From positions 434,001 to 498,000 of the forward strand of contig NZ_BMED01000004.1 of the NCBI RefSeq assembly GCF_014636315.1: a DNA stretch of 64,000 bases, given 5' to 3'. The DNA is from Parundibacterium terreum. Its GTDB lineage: Bacteria > Pseudomonadota > Gammaproteobacteria > Burkholderiales > Burkholderiaceae_D. The notes beneath the pieces are model-generated. The model was not told where the DNA came from. It ran no database searches and worked only from the letters and a program-made list of their open reading frames with translations. Each line of letters begins with the position of its first letter. Within the stretch, counting starts at the first letter, position 1. A program made the position numbers and the translations under genes. This document shows, piece by piece, positions 22,569-31,477 of the stretch.

Positions 22569-23249
22569 TCAGGCGGAGAAGGACGCTGTCCTTAGCCAGG
22601 TTGCCAGCGGGTAGCCGGCTTTAAAGCCTTTCACCAGTGTGGCTTCCAGGGTATCCGGGTTCATGTCCCTGGTCGTTACCTCGGTCCAGACCATGTAGCC
22701 CTTGAGCTTGATGTATTCCATATGCGGCAAGTCTTCGCTGAAGCCCTTCGGCGGGCGGGTCAGCTTGCCTTCTTCCTGCAAACCGCCAAAAACACTCTTC
22801 ATCGTCTTGTTCTTGATCATCTTGCCGAAGCCATCCGGGTCGGCCACGATCTGGTTGCGGATATTCTTCAGGCGATCCGATGGCGGCATGTATTCGCCGA
22901 TCGCATACAACAACTCACCTTGGGCATTGATCTGGAAGTAATAAGCCGGGCCACCGCCATCGCTGGGTTTCTTACGGCCGCTGGGCAGGATGGACGCTGA
23001 AAAATAAGTCTTGTACGGTGATTTATCTGCAGAAAAACGCATATCGCGGTTGATGCGGAACAGCGCCTTTTTCGGCTCGCAGCCCAGGATCGCCGGATCG
23101 AACTTGCTGATCTCGGCAACCAGATTGGTCACCAGTTGCAGGAATTCCGCGCGCAGGATGTCGTAGCGTGGCTTGTTCATCACAAACCAGGCGCGGTTAT
23201 TGTTTTCTGAGAGTTCAAACAGGAAGCGGTTCAGGTCACGGATATGCAT
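22569..23249 (-). CDS. DUF2461 family protein
   Basis: 226-residue cytoplasmic protein with the family features: an N-terminal LNRFLFELSENNNRAWF segment, the charged block LFRINRDMRFSADKSPYKT and a C-terminal phi-rich part. The biochemical role of the family is not known to me. It lies convergent to tatC and 46 bp upstream of the protease gene on the same strand. There is no signal peptide. Confidence 0.85.
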   Translation of the reverse strand: MHIRDLNRFLFELSENNNRAWFVMNKPRYDILRAEFLQLVTNLVAEISKFDPAILGCEPKKALFRINRDMRFSADKSPYKTYFSASILPSGRKKPSDGGGPAYYFQINAQGELLYAIGEYMPPSDRLKNIRNQIVADPDGFGKMIKNKTMKSVFGGLQEEGKLTRPPKGFSEDLPHMEYIKLKGYMVWTEVTTRDMNPDTLEATLVKGFKAGYPLATWLRTASFSA

Positions 23250-23295
23250 GTCTGTATTTATCTATACTTGTCTGTAGTGTTGGGCCTGCAGGGAA

Positions 23296-24465
23296 TTATT
23301 CCTCGCGGCGGGATCTCTGGCGTTTGCCTATCAGTACGCTGAGCGCGGTTTCATGGCCATTACGCATTACCGTGATCTTGGCCTTCTGGTTGGGCTGTAA
23401 CTGCGCGATAAGGTTCAGCATGGCGGTGGTATCTGCCACTTCCTGGCCTTCTATCGAGACCAGGATATCGCCAGGCTTGATGCCCGCCTTGTCGGCCGGG
23501 CCACCGCGTATGACACCGGCGATGATGGCGCCGGATTTTTGCGGAATGCCGAAGCTGTCCGCCAGTTCCGGCGTGATGTCTTGCGGCTCCACGCCTATCC
23601 AGCCGCGTGTGACCTGGCCGGTGCTGATGATGGAATCCATCACGGTCTTGATCGTGGTGACCGGAATGGCGAAGCCTATGCCCAGCGAGCCGCCAGTGCG
23701 GGAATAGATCGCGGTATTGATGCCCAGCAGGTTGCCGTTGACGTCGATCAGTGCACCGCCTGAATTGCCGGGGTTGATTGCCGCATCGGTCTGGATAAAG
23801 TTTTCAAAGGTATTGATGTCCAGGTGGTTGCGGCCCAGTGCCGAGATAATGCCCATGGTCACGGTCTGGCCCACGCCGAAGGGATTGCCTATCGCCAGCA
23901 CCACGTCGCCTACGCTGGCCTTGTCCGAGTGCCCGAGGGTCACGGCAGGCAGGTTATCCAGTTCTATCTTGATGACGGCCAGATCGGTCTCCGGATCCGT
24001 GCCTACGACCTTGGCCGCCGCCTTGCGGCCATCCGGCAGCACCACGTCGATTTCGTCGGCAGCTTCCACCACGTGGTTATTGGTCAGGATATAGCCTTGC
24101 GGGCTGACGATAACGCCGGAACCCAGGCTGGACTGGCGCTCAGGCTGCTGGCGATTCAATTGGTCGCCGAAAAATTTTTTGAAAAAAGGATCGTTCAGCA
24201 GCGGATTATTTGGCTGGCGGATTTCCTTGGCGGTATAGATGTTGACGACGGCCGGCATCGCCCGTTTGGCCGCATCGCGATAAGACCCCTGCGAAGGGAC
24301 GCTGGTGGCCGGGGCCTCCTGCATTGCCACCGTCGAGGACGCGACGCGTATGCCGCGGTTGGCGATGGCCGAATTTGCCCAATCGGGTTTCAAGGTGGTT
24401 ACAATGAACCACAGGGCCAAACCGACAGTGACGGTTTGCGCAAACAAAAGCCATAGACGTCGCAT
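23296..24465 (-). CDS. Trypsin-like periplasmic protease, DegS/AlgW type (one PDZ)
   Basis: 389 residues: an N-terminal membrane anchor (about 5-24), a protease domain with catalytic triad His131 (TNNHVV), Asp161 (DTDLAVI context) and Ser235 (GNSGGAL), and one C-terminal PDZ domain. One PDZ plus a membrane anchor fits the regulatory DegS/AlgW group that cleaves an anti-sigma factor, rather than DegP/DegQ with two PDZ domains. No rseA-like gene is in this window. It is divergent from the Nif3-family gene, with only 39 bp between starts. Confidence 0.88.
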   Translation of the reverse strand: MRRLWLLFAQTVTVGLALWFIVTTLKPDWANSAIANRGIRVASSTVAMQEAPATSVPSQGSYRDAAKRAMPAVVNIYTAKEIRQPNNPLLNDPFFKKFFGDQLNRQQPERQSSLGSGVIVSPQGYILTNNHVVEAADEIDVVLPDGRKAAAKVVGTDPETDLAVIKIELDNLPAVTLGHSDKASVGDVVLAIGNPFGVGQTVTMGIISALGRNHLDINTFENFIQTDAAINPGNSGGALIDVNGNLLGINTAIYSRTGGSLGIGFAIPVTTIKTVMDSIISTGQVTRGWIGVEPQDITPELADSFGIPQKSGAIIAGVIRGGPADKAGIKPGDILVSIEGQEVADTTAMLNLIAQLQPNQKAKITVMRNGHETALSVLIGKRQRSRREE

Positions 24466-24486
24466 AGGATCAAATACCGGGTGAAA

Positions 24487-24520
24487 TATGAGTAAGGACT
24501 TAGTATGAGTAAGGGCTTAA
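24487..24520 (+). repeat. Duplicated start region of the Nif3-family gene
   Basis: A 17-bp segment beginning TATGAGTAAGG occurs twice in tandem (24487-24503 and 24504-24520) with two mismatches. The first copy opens a 6-codon reading frame (ATG at 24488) whose TGA (24506-24508) overlaps the ATG at 24505 of the real gene. Confidence 0.6.
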
Positions 24521-25314
24521 TAAGCGAGCAGGGAAAACAACAGGCTGACAGGATCGTAGATAGGGATCACTTGTCTGAATTTCTAGCCTCCGAGCTACAA
24601 ATATCGCGGTTTCGTGATTATTGCCCAAATGGTGTGCAGGTGGAAGGGCGCAGCGAGATTAAAGTGCTGGTCAGCGGGGTGACCGCGAGCCTGGCCTTGC
24701 TGCAGGCCGCGGTAGAGCTGCAGGCCGACGCGATACTGGTGCACCACGGCTATTTCTGGCGCGGCGAAGACATGCGGGTCATAGGGCAAAAACAGCGCAG
24801 GCTGAAGTTGCTGCTGGAGAATGACATTTCTCTGTTTGCCTACCATTTGCCGCTGGATATGCACCCGCAACTGGGAAATAACGCGCAATTGGCAGACGTA
24901 TTGGGCCTGGTGCCGGATGCGCGCTTTGGCGATGACGATCTGGGGTGGCTGGGCACCGTGGACACCGGCGCGGCAACGCTGGGCGATCTGGCGGCCCGGA
25001 TAGAGCAGCGGCTGGGCAGGGTGCCGCTGCTGATAGGCGATCCGGCACAGAAGCTGGGCGCGTCAGCCAGAGTGGGCTGGTGTACGGGGGCAGCGCAGAA
25101 TATGCTGGGAGACGCCATTGCAGCCGGTGCCCGGGTTTACCTGAGCGGCGAGATATCGGAGCCCACTGTGCATCTGGCGCGCGAATCCGGCGTTGCCTAC
25201 ATTGCTTGCGGGCACCATGCGACTGAGCGCTATGGCGTGCAGGCGCTGGGCAGGCATATTGCGCAGCAGTTTGGCATTACGCACCACTTTGTCGATATCG
25301 ACAATCCGGTGTAG
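24505..25314 (+). CDS. Nif3/YbgI-family dinuclear-metal protein
   Basis: 269 residues. Metal-binding motifs ILVHHGYFW near the middle of the N-terminal half and ACGHHATER near the C-terminus define the Nif3 (DUF34) family, which folds as a toroidal hexamer with two metals per subunit. The function is still debated (GTP cyclohydrolase-like or metal-insertion roles have been proposed). A strong bidirectional terminator follows. Confidence 0.9.
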   Translation: MSKGLISEQGKQQADRIVDRDHLSEFLASELQISRFRDYCPNGVQVEGRSEIKVLVSGVTASLALLQAAVELQADAILVHHGYFWRGEDMRVIGQKQRRLKLLLENDISLFAYHLPLDMHPQLGNNAQLADVLGLVPDARFGDDDLGWLGTVDTGAATLGDLAARIEQRLGRVPLLIGDPAQKLGASARVGWCTGAAQNMLGDAIAAGARVYLSGEISEPTVHLARESGVAYIACGHHATERYGVQALGRHIAQQFGITHHFVDIDNPV

Positions 25315-25335
25315 CTGCCCGAATGATGCGGAAAT

Positions 25336-25365
25336 AAAAAAAGCTGGCATTGCCAGCTTTTTTTT
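25336..25365. terminator. Bidirectional terminator between the Nif3-family gene and mscL
   Basis: AAAAAAGCTGGCA / TTGCCAGCTTTTTT forms a near-perfect stem with an A run on one side and a T run on the other, so it can stop both convergent genes. Confidence 0.9.
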
Positions 25366-25408
25366 GCAAAGTACGCTGCTTGCTGCTTGTGAGCAGGCTT
25401 GCAGCAGC

Positions 25409-25828
25409 TTATTTTCTCAGTGCATCGCGGATTTCGCGTAATAGCAGCACATCTTCCGGTGTCACTGCCGGTGGCGCCTCGGCGACCGGCTCGTCTTTCT
25501 TCATTTTATTGAACAGGCGCACCATTTGGAAGATGATGAAGGCCAGTATCAGGAAATTCAGCGAGATCGTGATGAAATTGCCATAGGCCAGTACCGCGCC
25601 GGCTTTCTTTGCTTCCACCAAGGTCATCGTCGCAGCCTGCCCATTCAGCGGCAGGTAGTAGTTGGAGAAGTCCAGCCCCCCGAAAATCCTGCCGACGATA
25701 GGCATGACAATGTCGCCAACCAGCGAATCGACGATTTTGCCGAAGGCGGCGCCTATGATGACACCGACAGCCAGGTCCACCACGTTACCCTTGCTTGCGA
25801 ATGCCTTGAATTCTTGCATCATACCCAT
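25409..25828 (-). CDS. mscL: Large-conductance mechanosensitive channel
   Basis: 139-residue protein with the MscL N-terminus ([20 protein letters not shown]), first membrane helix, periplasmic loop and second helix ([16 protein letters not shown]), then a charged C-terminal helix. It releases solutes on hypo-osmotic shock. The start at 25828 has a GGAG ribosome-binding site; a longer frame to 25891 adds 21 residues lacking family character. Confidence 0.95.
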   Translation of the reverse strand: MGMMQEFKAFASKGNVVDLAVGVIIGAAFGKIVDSLVGDIVMPIVGRIFGGLDFSNYYLPLNGQAATMTLVEAKKAGAVLAYGNFITISLNFLILAFIIFQMVRLFNKMKKDEPVAEAPPAVTPEDVLLLREIRDALRK

Positions 25829-25964
25829 AACGACTCCTTCAGAAAATTGATCATGCTTGCTGCCGTCTTCGCTTTTATAGCAAAGTAGCAATATTCTAAC
25901 GGTCTATTGCAGAAAAATGAGGGCGGGCTTGTTAAATTTAGTTTCCAAACGATAAAAACTTAAT

Positions 25965-25983
25965 TCAAATAAGAATCATTATT
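25965..25983. promoter_or_regulatory. Weak Fur-box-like sequence upstream of petABC
   Basis: The half AATCATTATT matches nine of ten bases of the right half of the classical 19-bp Fur box; the left half is poor (about four of nine). It lies about 166 bp before petA, between the divergent mscL and petA starts. A chance match in AT-rich DNA is possible. Confidence 0.25.
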
Positions 25984-26076
25984 AATTGGCGAAAAAATAA
26001 TCATATATTTGTCAAAAATGTCGTATCTGTTGCCAACATGAGAAATGTTTTTCTTTAAAACCACACTCTGCTCCTT

Positions 26077-26082
26077 TATAAT
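26077..26082 (+). promoter_or_regulatory. Candidate -10 box (TATAAT) of petABC
   Basis: Consensus TATAAT 66 bp before the petA ATG. A weak TTTAAA-like -35 lies about 17-19 bp upstream. The surrounding 250 bp are markedly AT-rich. Confidence 0.45.
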
Positions 26083-26148
26083 TTAGGGTTGCTAGAAGTT
26101 CCGTTTAAGCTTGATAAAAGTTTTGAATTTTGACAGATTGGGGTTGGT

Positions 26149-26763
26149 ATGAGTATCGAAAAGCAGGTCGATTCCGGCCGTCGCGGCTTGCTCGTCGCCA
26201 CGTGTGCGGCGGGTGGTGTGGCTGGATTGGCAACCGCAGGGGCACTGGTCAGCACTTTCCAGCCATCTGAGCGTGCAAAAGCCGCCGGTGCGCCTGTAGA
26301 AGCAGATATCTCGGATTTGAAACCGGGTGAGATGAAGGTGTTTGAATGGCGCGGTAAGCCCGTCTGGATACTGAAACGTACTCCGGAGATGATGGCCAGC
26401 CTGGCCAAGACCGAAGACAAGGTCGCCGATCCCAAGTCGGAAAAACCATTTACCATGGACATGCCTGAGTATTGCAAAAACCAGGCGCGCTCCCGTAAAG
26501 AACATAGCGAACTGCTGGTGACCGTGGGTATCTGCTCCCACCTGGGTTGCTCCCCAAGCTCCAAGTTCCAGGCTGGCGCCCAGCCATCCCTGCCGGACGA
26601 CTGGGCAGGCGGCTTCCTGTGCCCTTGCCACGGTTCTACGTTCGATCTGGCCGGCCGCGTTTACAAAAACAAGCCAGCGCCTCAAAACCTGGACGTTCCG
26701 CGCTATATGTTCCTGTCGGATACCAAAGTTATCATCGGTAAAGATGAGAAAGGCGAGGCTTAA
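26149..26763 (+). CDS. petA: Rieske iron-sulfur subunit of cytochrome bc1
   Basis: 204 residues. Cluster ligands are in CSHLGC (Cys129, His131, Cys134) and CPCHGS (Cys158, Cys160, His161). The N-terminus has a twin-arginine motif (GRRGLLV, residues 10-16) before one membrane helix, so the folded cluster domain is probably exported by Tat; tatABC lie 5 kb upstream. First gene of petABC; petB starts 5 bp after its stop. Confidence 0.97.
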   Translation: MSIEKQVDSGRRGLLVATCAAGGVAGLATAGALVSTFQPSERAKAAGAPVEADISDLKPGEMKVFEWRGKPVWILKRTPEMMASLAKTEDKVADPKSEKPFTMDMPEYCKNQARSRKEHSELLVTVGICSHLGCSPSSKFQAGAQPSLPDDWAGGFLCPCHGSTFDLAGRVYKNKPAPQNLDVPRYMFLSDTKVIIGKDEKGEA

Positions 26764-26768
26764 TCATC

Positions 26769-28178
26769 ATGGCTTTTGTTGAGAAAAAACTGCCGGCTGA
26801 CGCCCCTGTCGCTGCCAAGGCCCTGAACTGGGTCGACTCCCGTTTTCCGCTGACCAAGCTGTGGAATGATCAATGGGGCAATTACTACGCTCCAAAGAAC
26901 TTCAACTTCTGGTATATCTTCGGTTCGCTGGCGATGCTGGTGCTGGTGATCCAGATCGTCACCGGTATCTTCCTGGTCATGCATTACAAGCCGGACGCCA
27001 ACCTCGCGTTCGCTTCGGTTGAATACATCATGCGTGATGTGCCATGGGGCTGGCTGGTGCGCTACATGCACTCGACCGGCGCTTCCGCCTTCTTCATCAT
27101 CGTGTACCTGCACATGACCCGTGCGCTGCTGTACGGTTCCTACCGCAAGCCGCGCGAACTGATCTGGGTATTCGGTTTTGCGATTTTCCTGTGCCTGATG
27201 GGCGAAGCTTTCATGGGCTACCTGCTGCCATGGGGCCAGATGTCCTACTGGGGCGCACAGGTTATTGTTAACTTGTTCGGTGCCATCCCTTTCATCGGTC
27301 CTGACCTGTCCCTGTGGATACGCGGCGACTATGTAGTTTCCGACGCAACCCTGAACCGTTTCTTCGCTTTCCACGTGATCGCGATTCCTCTGATCCTGCT
27401 GGGTCTGGTGGCTGCTCACTTGATCGCTTTGCATGAAGTCGGCTCCAACAATCCTGACGGTATCGAAGTGAAAGAAAACCTCGGCCCGGACGGACATCCT
27501 GTGGATTCGATTCCTTCTCATCCTTACTACTCTGTACACGACATCTTTGGCGTGACAGTGTTCCTGGTCATCTTCAGCGCAGTGGTTTTCTTTGCTCCTG
27601 AAATGGGCGGTTATTTCCTGGAATATAACAACTTCATCCCTGCCGATTCGCTGAAAACACCTCCGCACATCGCTCCTACCTGGTACTTCACGCCTTTCTA
27701 TTCGATCCTGCGTGCGACCACTTCCGAGTTCCTGTATGTAGTGATGGCCGGTATCGTTGCCTATGTCAGTCTGGTTTACCTGAAGTCCAAGCTGCCAGGC
27801 ATCGTTAAGGCAGGTATCGCGGTCTTGGGCCTGCTGATGATCATCGGCATGATGCCTTTCGGCCTGGAAGCAAAATTCTGGGGCGTGGTACTGTTCGGCT
27901 CTTCCGTGGTGATCTTGGGCGCCTTGCCTTGGCTGGACCAATCCCCGGCGAAGTCGATCCGCTATCGCCCGGACTGGCACAAATACCTGCTTATCGTGTT
28001 TGGTATTTCCTTCATTACTCTGGGTTACCTCGGTATTCAACCACCGTCCCCACTGTTTGAACGTATCTCGCAGGTGTGCACGGTGATCTACTTCAGTTTC
28101 TTCCTGTTAATGCCATGGTGGAGCACAATGGGCACGTTCAAGCCTGTGCCTAAGCGCGTGACATTTTCTGCACACTAA
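26769..28178 (+). CDS. petB: Cytochrome b of the bc1 complex
   Basis: 469-residue polytopic protein with the paired haem ligands in helices B and D (HSTGASAFFIIVYLHM region and the FHVIAIPLILLGLVAAH segment) and the Qo motif PEMGG (usually PEWY in many others; the bacterial form varies). It oxidises ubiquinol with PetA and PetC in the inner membrane. It is longer than mitochondrial cytochrome b because of C-terminal helices, as usual in proteobacteria. Confidence 0.96.
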   Translation: MAFVEKKLPADAPVAAKALNWVDSRFPLTKLWNDQWGNYYAPKNFNFWYIFGSLAMLVLVIQIVTGIFLVMHYKPDANLAFASVEYIMRDVPWGWLVRYMHSTGASAFFIIVYLHMTRALLYGSYRKPRELIWVFGFAIFLCLMGEAFMGYLLPWGQMSYWGAQVIVNLFGAIPFIGPDLSLWIRGDYVVSDATLNRFFAFHVIAIPLILLGLVAAHLIALHEVGSNNPDGIEVKENLGPDGHPVDSIPSHPYYSVHDIFGVTVFLVIFSAVVFFAPEMGGYFLEYNNFIPADSLKTPPHIAPTWYFTPFYSILRATTSEFLYVVMAGIVAYVSLVYLKSKLPGIVKAGIAVLGLLMIIGMMPFGLEAKFWGVVLFGSSVVILGALPWLDQSPAKSIRYRPDWHKYLLIVFGISFITLGYLGIQPPSPLFERISQVCTVIYFSFFLLMPWWSTMGTFKPVPKRVTFSAH

Positions 28179-28199
28179 GCATCAAAAGGAATGATAAGC

Positions 28200-28964
28200 A
28201 TGAAATTAATTAAAAAAATGATCGCTGTGCTTGCCTTTGTTCCAGTGTTTGCGCTGGCCAATGAAGGTGGGTATCCGCTGGATCACGCAGAAAACCGCAC
28301 CACTGATCTGGCTGCCCTGCAAAATGGCGCCAAGCTGTTCGTCAACTATTGCCTGAACTGCCACTCGGCATCGGCAATGCGTTACAACCGCTTGCGCGAC
28401 ATCGGCCTGACCAATGAGCAGATCAAGGACAATTTATTGTTCACCGGCGAAAAAGTCGGCGATCTGATGAAAAACACAATGGCGCCTAAAGATGCGAAAG
28501 CATGGTTTGGCGCTGTGCCTCCAGACCTGTCCGTGATCGCCCGTTCCAAGGCATCCGAAGCTGGTTCCGGTGCAGATTGGCTGTATACTTACCTGCGTAC
28601 CTACTACAAGGACGACAGCCGTCCAACCGGCTGGAACAACCTGGTATTCCCTAACGTCGGCATGCCGCACGTATTGTGGGAATTGCAAGGTGTTCGCAAT
28701 GCCAAGTTTGTAGAGCAGGAAGATCCGCATGAGCACGGCAAAACAGTGCATACATTTGCCGGATTTGAAACTGTTACTCCTGGCAAGCTGAAAGAAGCTG
28801 AGTTCGACAGTGAAGTAACCGATCTTGTCGCTTATTTGCAATGGATGGGTGAGCCGGCACAGAATGACCGCAAACGTCTGGGCGTTTTCGTGTTGCTGTT
28901 CCTGGCTGGCCTGAGTGTTCTGGCATGGCGCCTGAATGCATCCTATTGGAAAGAAGTAAAGTAA
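28200..28964 (+). CDS. petC: Cytochrome c1 of the bc1 complex
   Basis: Signal peptide (MKLIKKM, hydrophobic core, ALA-N), haem c site CLNCH (about residues 51-55) and a C-terminal membrane anchor (VLLFLAGLSVLAW). I prefer the ATG at 28200, which sits 9 nt after AAAGGA, to the ATG at 28191 three codons earlier that abuts it. Last gene of petABC; two hairpins follow. Confidence 0.95.
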   Translation: MKLIKKMIAVLAFVPVFALANEGGYPLDHAENRTTDLAALQNGAKLFVNYCLNCHSASAMRYNRLRDIGLTNEQIKDNLLFTGEKVGDLMKNTMAPKDAKAWFGAVPPDLSVIARSKASEAGSGADWLYTYLRTYYKDDSRPTGWNNLVFPNVGMPHVLWELQGVRNAKFVEQEDPHEHGKTVHTFAGFETVTPGKLKEAEFDSEVTDLVAYLQWMGEPAQNDRKRLGVFVLLFLAGLSVLAWRLNASYWKEVK

Positions 28965-29037
28965 GGGGCGTAAGCCTGACGGCATTGATTTTGACGAAAA
29001 AATCCCAATATTCGGTCAGTCAACGCCATTCTCAAGT

Positions 29038-29070
29038 CATCTGCTTTTTATCCTCGTAAGCAGATGTTTA
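29038..29070 (+). terminator. Terminator after petABC
   Basis: 9-bp perfect stem CATCTGCTT / AAGCAGATG (29038-29046 with 29058-29066), loop of 11 nt, then a short T run. Confidence 0.65.
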
Positions 29071-29074
29071 TCCC

Positions 29075-29112
29075 AGGGTGAGGCGCATAAGAGTGGGCGC
29101 CTCGCCCTAATT
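29075..29112 (+). terminator. Second hairpin between petC and sspA
   Basis: 12-bp stem, with one G-T pair, AGGGTGAGGCGC / GCGCCTCGCCCT (29075-29086 with 29097-29108), immediately after the first. It is followed by AATTGTTT rather than a clean T tract and ends about 25 bp before sspA, so it could be a second terminator or part of the sspA leader. Confidence 0.45.
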
Positions 29113-29132
29113 GTTTCTAAGGAACTATAAAA

Positions 29133-29744
29133 ATGATGGTTCTCTACTCGGGCACTACCTGCCCATTTTCACAACGTTGCCGCCTCGTCTTGTTCGAGAA
29201 AGGCATGGATTTTGAAATTCGTGATGTAGATCTGTTCAACAAGCCGGAAGATATTTCCACCATGAACCCGTACGGCCAAGTGCCTATTCTGGTGGAACGC
29301 GACCTGATCCTGTATGAATCCAACATCATCAATGAATACATCGATGAGCGTTTCCCGCATCCTCAGTTGATGCCGGCTGATCCGCTGATGCGCGCGCGCG
29401 CCCGCCTGATGCTGTTCAATTTTGAAAAAGAATTGTTTATCCACGTTCACACGCTGGAAAACGACAAATCTACCGCATCCGCCAAAGTACAGGACAAGGC
29501 CCGCGCAGAAATCCGCGACCGCCTGACGACGCTGGCGCCTTTGTTCGTCAAGAACAAATACATGCTGGGCGATGAGTTCTCCATGCTGGATGTGGCGGTT
29601 GCACCGCTGCTGTGGCGTCTGGATCACTATGGCATCGAGCTGTCCAAGACTGCTGCACCATTGATGAAATATGCTGAGCGCATCTTCTCGCGCCCAGCCT
29701 ATATTGAAGCGCTGACTCCTTCCGAGAAAGTCATGCGCCGTTAA
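29133..29744 (+). CDS. sspA: Stringent starvation protein A
   Basis: GST-fold protein (203 residues) that binds RNA polymerase in enterics. The N-terminal thioredoxin-like half has SGTTCPFSQRCR and the cis-Pro region GQVPILVERD; the C-terminal helical half has LGDEFSMLDVAVAPLLWRLD. The position after petABC and before sspB is the standard one. Two ATGs (29133 and 29136) are possible starts after AAGGA. A terminator closes it. Confidence 0.93.
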   Translation: MMVLYSGTTCPFSQRCRLVLFEKGMDFEIRDVDLFNKPEDISTMNPYGQVPILVERDLILYESNIINEYIDERFPHPQLMPADPLMRARARLMLFNFEKELFIHVHTLENDKSTASAKVQDKARAEIRDRLTTLAPLFVKNKYMLGDEFSMLDVAVAPLLWRLDHYGIELSKTAAPLMKYAERIFSRPAYIEALTPSEKVMRR

Positions 29745-29764
29745 TTGTTGCACCCACTAAAGAG

Positions 29765-29803
29765 CAAGGCTGACAGGAATATCACGTCAGCCTTGTGTTT
29801 TTT
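29765..29803 (+). terminator. Terminator after sspA
   Basis: 10-bp perfect stem CAAGGCTGAC / GTCAGCCTTG (29765-29774 with 29786-29795), followed by TGTTTTTT. Confidence 0.85.
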
Positions 29804-29881
29804 AGAGCAGCGACTATTCTTCTACAATAAAAATTAAAGGAAGCCGGATTTACAGGCATAAGCCGGTGTCCGAAACCAGGT

Positions 29882-30373
29882 ATGTCAGAAATTTCAACCA
29901 AACCCTATTTCATGCGCGCCATTTATGAATGGTGCACCGATAATGGCTATACGCCTTATCTGGCGGTGAAAGTCCATGGCAGCGCCGTGCGCGTGCCTAT
30001 GGAGTTTGTGCGCAATGGCGAAATCGTACTGAACATCAGCTTTGGCGCGACCAGTGGCCTGAAGATGGATAACGAAGCCGTGACCTTCAAAGCACGGTTC
30101 GGCGGCGTGTCGCGCGATATTTATGTTCCAGTCGAGAATGTGCAGGCAGTATACGCCAGCGAAAACGGCCAAGGCATGGCGTTTGACATAGGCCCGACGG
30201 AAGAGGAAGAACAAGAGTTGGCCGAGGAAATTCCCGTGGAACAACCGGCCCGGTCTATAGGCCTAGCTGCTGTACAAACAGATAACAGCGGCGAGAAGAA
30301 TCAGGCAGAAATAAAAAATTCTGCAGAAACACAAAAAAAAGCAGGAAAGCCCTCGCTAAAAATAATAAAGTAG
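29882..30373 (+). CDS. sspB: ClpXP adaptor SspB
   Basis: 163 residues: a folded substrate-binding domain (about 1-115; KPYFMRAIYEWCTDNGYTPY at its start) and a flexible acidic/polar tail ending in KPSLKIIK, which resembles the ClpX-docking motif of E. coli SspB. It delivers ssrA-tagged proteins to ClpXP. The strong terminator after sspA means it likely has its own promoter in the 137-bp gap. Confidence 0.93.
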   Translation: MSEISTKPYFMRAIYEWCTDNGYTPYLAVKVHGSAVRVPMEFVRNGEIVLNISFGATSGLKMDNEAVTFKARFGGVSRDIYVPVENVQAVYASENGQGMAFDIGPTEEEEQELAEEIPVEQPARSIGLAAVQTDNSGEKNQAEIKNSAETQKKAGKPSLKIIK

Positions 30374-30375
30374 CC

Positions 30376-30381
30376 TATAAT
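30376..30381 (+). promoter_or_regulatory. Candidate -10 box (TATAAT) of the tRNA-Thr gene
   Basis: Consensus TATAAT starting 2 bp after the sspB stop and 49 bp before the tRNA. The -35 region overlaps the end of sspB and is poor. Confidence 0.45.
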
Positions 30382-30429
30382 GTTGTTCTTCGAGATTGAT
30401 TGAGAAATCAACGCAATTTCAAAAGTTTC

Positions 30430-30505
30430 GCCGGCTTAGCTCATTTGGTAGAGCAGTTGACTTGTAATCATCAGGTGGCCAGTTCGATTCCGGCAGCCGG
30501 CACCA
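30430..30505 (+). tRNA. tRNA-Thr (TGT anticodon)
   Basis: 76 nt with encoded CCA. Acceptor GCCGGCT pairs with AGCCGGC; the D arm is GCTC/GAGC, the anticodon loop CTTGTAA places TGT at 30463-30465, and the T loop is TTCGATT. The anticodon stem GTTGA/TCATC has a U-U mismatch at its second pair, which I believe is usual for this isoacceptor in related bacteria. A terminator follows directly. Confidence 0.97.
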
Positions 30506-30511
30506 TTAAAG

Positions 30512-30543
30512 ACCCATCGTTAGTAATAACGGTGGGTTTTTTC
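30512..30543 (+). terminator. Terminator after tRNA-Thr
   Basis: 10-bp stem ACCCATCGTT / AACGGTGGGT (one mismatch/wobble; 30512-30521 with 30528-30537) followed by TTTTTT. Confidence 0.85.
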
Positions 30544-30592
30544 TTTCCCAGGCCTTGCTTTCGCGCGCGCGAGGATATGGGCGCGGGAGCCT

Positions 30593-31477
30593 TCACTTCC
30601 TGCTGACAGCCGCAATGGATGCGGTGAAACGCGAGGGCACGGTTGGCAGCTTGTCAAAACGCTCAAAGGCCGGACTCATCGCAGTATCCAGAGCTGCCAA
30701 CCTGGTTGCAGGCGTGGGGTGGGTTCTGAACAGCAGCGCAAGGCCGGGATCGCCTGGGTTGATGGCCTCCAGTGCTTGCAGCACTGCCGGCAAGCCATAC
30801 GGGTCATAGCCTGCCCTGGCGGCGATCACGACGCCCATGCGGTCGGCCTCCAGCTCATCGTCCTTGTCCAGGCCGCGGGTATACAGCTCGGTGCCGGCAT
30901 TGGCCCATTTGATCAGTTCCGGGCTGACTCCTTTTTTCTCCGCGCCGAAAGCCAGCAGGTCGGTTGCCAGGCTGGCGCCTGCTGCTTTCCTGATCGCTTG
31001 CAGGTGATGCCTTTTCAGTACGTGGGAAATTTCATGTGCGAGCACGCCGGCCAGTTCGGCTTCGCTCTTCATCCGTATCAGCAGGCCGCGCGTAATCACG
31101 ATATAGCCACCTGGCGCGGCAAAGGCGTTGATCTCGCCGTCATCCAGCACGGCGAAAGTCCAGGGCAGGTCGGGGCGATCAGTCTGCAGTGTCAGCCAGC
31201 GGCCTACACTATTCACATAACGCTGCACCCGCTGGTTCTGCAATAGCGGCGCTACACCCAGCAAATTGCTGGCGATACCTTGCCCCAGTACGACTTCCTG
31301 GGCGTCGCTGATGTCGCTGACCATGTCCCTGGCACTATCGACGCTTTTCATGACCTTGTTCATGTCCACATTCTGTACCAGCACGGGGGCCAGTGACGGA
31401 GCTAGCATGGGGGCGACGCAGCCGGCGCAGGCAAGGCCTATGGCGGCCGCCAGCGGACGCAGGAATTTATTTTTCAT
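30593..31477 (-). CDS. M48-family zinc metalloprotease, predicted lipoprotein
   Basis: 294 residues with zinc motif HEISH (in the helix AGVLAHEISHVLKRHH) and the downstream Glu ligand in ELEADRMG. The N-terminus is a signal peptide with Cys at 17 and 20 (LACAGC), likely a lipoprotein. It resembles the LoiP/YcaL/BepA group that guards the outer membrane. Its start overlaps the stop of the SH3 gene, which in turn overlaps the cyclase gene, so the three form one unit. Confidence 0.88.
   Translation of the reverse strand: MKNKFLRPLAAAIGLACAGCVAPMLAPSLAPVLVQNVDMNKVMKSVDSARDMVSDISDAQEVVLGQGIASNLLGVAPLLQNQRVQRYVNSVGRWLTLQTDRPDLPWTFAVLDDGEINAFAAPGGYIVITRGLLIRMKSEAELAGVLAHEISHVLKRHHLQAIRKAAGASLATDLLAFGAEKKGVSPELIKWANAGTELYTRGLDKDDELEADRMGVVIAARAGYDPYGLPAVLQALEAINPGDPGLALLFRTHPTPATRLAALDTAMSPAFERFDKLPTVPSRFTASIAAVSRK

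Noticed and set aside
26760..28040. 426-codon frame on the minus strand opposite petB
   Set aside because: Same reason: an antisense shadow rich in His/Gln/Asp from codon bias of the membrane protein on the other strand.
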